A stretch of DNA of 64,000 bases from Enchytraeus crypticus. Taxonomy: Eukaryota > Annelida > Clitellata > Enchytraeida > Enchytraeidae. Location of the stretch: positions 107,501 to 171,500 of the forward strand of contig CAJHZI010000663.1 in the NCBI GenBank assembly GCA_905160935.1, written 5' to 3'. Each line of letters begins with the position of its first letter. The first letter of the stretch is position 1. Of this stretch, positions 51,961 through 64,000 are shown in pieces. The position numbers were made by a program, and so were the translations under genes. The notes under the pieces were generated by a model, which worked only from the letters and a program-made list of their open reading frames with translations, ran no database searches and was not told the DNA's origin.

Positions 51961-53224
51961 GTTGTTACTCAAGTAAAAACGTAAAAATTTACTGGTTATT
52001 GATCGGTGCCGACGCTGTAGTTAATGCTTTATGGTAAACAAAATGGAGTCATTGTGGAAAAAGTAAATAACTGATTAAACTCAGGAAAATATTGATTAAT
52101 TCATTTATTCGTCCTAAAATAATTCTATACGATTAGAAAGAGTTTGCAGTTACACATTTATAAGGAACGTATATTATATTGTAAGAAATAGTTATGCAAA
52201 TTGTAAAAGTTTAAATGGACAAAGAGATTGAAACGTGACGAGTTGGTCGTAATTTTCGAACAATCTCTTGCATGAAATCTTGAACGGGCAAAATTTCGGT
52301 AAGTTATCAATTGCTATAAATTTAAGTATTTAGTAGATTATGTTTAGTTTTAATCAAATGCAATAGGTATGGGCTGAATATTTAGAATTTTTTTAGAATA
52401 AGTTATAAAACTGAGAATTTAATAATTTACGTTACCTTAAGTAATGCCAGTGGCATGCATCTGTTTCCTAATACGATTTTCAATTTTATTTTATTTTGTT
52501 TATTATAATTCGAAGTATATGGTATGGTGACGGCTGCTTTTTCTTAAAACCTCTGTTGAGAATAAAACTGTTTTGCTTCTATAATACAATTCTACTAGGT
52601 GACTGATATTGCAGATAAAAATATTAATAAAATGAATTGTTGTGCTCTGCAGGCTTAATTGAACAGCCATTGGTTGACCCAGATCATTTTCAATCGTAAC
52701 ATGCATAAATTTATCACTCTATTTATCATGGTTGTTTCATAACTAACTTTCACAACTTTAGTATCTTGAATAATATTTTTTTGTTCGTATGGTTACAAAC
52801 ATCACATAACACATGTGTTACATAGTTCCTTGTTTAGCTTCTGTGGTTCATTATTATATTCCTCCATGGTTATTCGTAATCAATCTATGAGCCATTTGAT
52901 GGCTCATAGATTGCAGCAAGCGTAGACTTAAGAATGCCGTCCAACACCTTGGGAATTTTGTTCATTCAATGCTGTAAGCACTCAGTCTTCACGGTGGTCT
53001 CCCGTCGAAGTACTAACCGGCCTCGACATTGCTTAACTTTGTTTACTGACATGCAGCTAAACCCAATGTGTTAAATCCCTCCCACTTTTCTTAATTTTCT
53101 TGTGCCTTATCTTAAACGCAGGGGCAAGACGTATGATGGGATGTAATCCCATGCTTATCAGTACATAATATCAACTTATTTATATATTTTTCATAAAGAC
53201 CAATTACTAACAGGTGATGACTAT

Positions 53225-53290
53225 TGTATTGCATTATACGTTTAATGTCCGTTTCCTCATCCAGGGATGACATCAGGGACGTCCCCAACA
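53225..53290 (-). mobile_element. Family C fragment
   Basis: Plus view: TTTAATGTCCGTTTCCTCAT, 'ccagggatgacatcagggac'. It lies about 100 bp upstream of the WDR33 start codon. Confidence 0.5.
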
Positions 53291-53391
53291 GCGCACTTCA
53301 ATCACTAATTATAAGTCATTACAATTTAAATATTTCCTATTTTAAATCGCTACTTTTATATCTTTGCGTGTGTAATCTTATTTCACAGAGC

Positions 53392-63563
<10,172 letters not shown>

Positions 63564-63734
63564 GTACGTATAGTGGAGATATGACTAGAGATACGGTGTC
63601 TGTTGTTAAGTGTTTTGTAGTCTGTGTTGTTAAGTGTTGACTGAAGAAAGTGCTGCCTGATGATGGTGACCGTTTCATGCTTGTTGAATCTCTTCCATGG
63701 TAAAGCTCGCAGCTGATGTTGAAGAATGTCTGCT

Positions 63735-63968
63735 AGAAGGAAAAAGTAAACAAGCATTACAGTGAAATGTCGATATCTATCACTGTTGATACCACATGTT
63801 TAAACCTTTAGGCAATCTAGTCAATTTTCCGTATAACCAGTCCAGTGAAAGTCCGAGATTTTACTCTCAGATCAGCGCGGCTGGGATTCGAACCCACGAG
63901 GGTTCAATTCACCTCAGGACCTGTCATGTTCATGACGTTGCTGCTATGCTATTGAGACATTCAATGAC
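63735..63968 (-). mobile_element. SINE-B copy
   Basis: Minus-strand, nearly full length: AATGTCTCAATAGCATAGCA, box B GTGGGTTCGAATCC, 'cactggactggttatacgga' and the 'acatgtggtatcaac' end. It lies in the WDR33 intron at the right edge. Confidence 0.75.
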
Positions 63969-64000
63969 ATTGGAATTGATAAAACTATGCATAAAGTTTC

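Larger units (their letters stand above)
50149..53388. other. Intergenic region between divergent BAP1 and WDR33
   Basis: No host exon recognised. It contains a (TTAAG)n run (50656-50698), a diverged LINE 3' fragment (50725-51085), a better preserved LINE 3' half (51039-51960) and AT-rich sequence. Promoters of BAP1 and WDR33 must lie here. WDR33 has an acceptor (ttatttcacag) just before its start codon, so an untranslated 5' exon probably lies upstream. Confidence 0.6.

Overview
The window is nuclear DNA from an animal, most likely an AT-rich invertebrate. It holds intron-rich genes with GT-AG splice sites, tRNA-derived SINEs, non-LTR retrotransposon relics, a hAT-type DNA element and a very heavy load of tandem repeats. 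The protein families (BAP1, a basigin/neuroplastin-type Ig protein, JTB, WDR33, mitochondrial aconitase) point to Metazoa. I cannot name the phylum from sequence alone.

Five protein-coding genes can be rebuilt exon by exon, with every exon phase closing. (1) JTB-like membrane protein, + strand, three 3' exons at 2801-4793; its first exon was not found. (2) Mitochondrial aconitase ACO2, - strand, 20 coding exons at 7550-23788, 790 aa. (3) Basigin/neuroplastin family, + strand, 6 coding exons at 28417-33745, 307 aa. (4) BAP1 deubiquitinase, - strand, 13 coding exons at 40106-50148, 622 aa. (5) WDR33, + strand, first 8 coding exons at 53392-63563, running off the right edge. ACO2 and the Ig gene are divergent, the Ig gene and BAP1 are convergent, and BAP1 and WDR33 are divergent across 3.2 kb that contains LINE debris. 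The genes do not form a pathway: ACO2 is TCA cycle, BAP1 is chromatin deubiquitination, WDR33 is mRNA polyadenylation, and the Ig and JTB proteins are membrane proteins.

The space between exons is mostly repeats. There is a LINE at the left edge (- strand), a LINE 3' half at 51 kb, several RTE-like LINE 3' ends, a complete 1.4-kb non-autonomous hAT element with 8-bp target duplications (26164-27598), two tRNA-derived SINE families (A and B), two more short retroposon families (C and D) that share a 3' core with SINE-A, and dozens of micro- and minisatellites.

Two patterns go beyond ordinary repeats. First, many introns have arrays of TTGA/CTGA-type tetramers ending just upstream of the 3' splice site. 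They lie on the transcribed sense in both + and - strand genes, and each unit matches the branch-point consensus YTNAY. Second, at least eight exon edges (splice site plus a few coding bases) have themselves been tandemly copied, giving decoy acceptors or donors. In WDR33 the decoys are 48 bp apart, open and in frame, so alternative use would add 16 or 32 residues inside the beta-propeller. No bacterial, phage, CRISPR or operon-type system is present.
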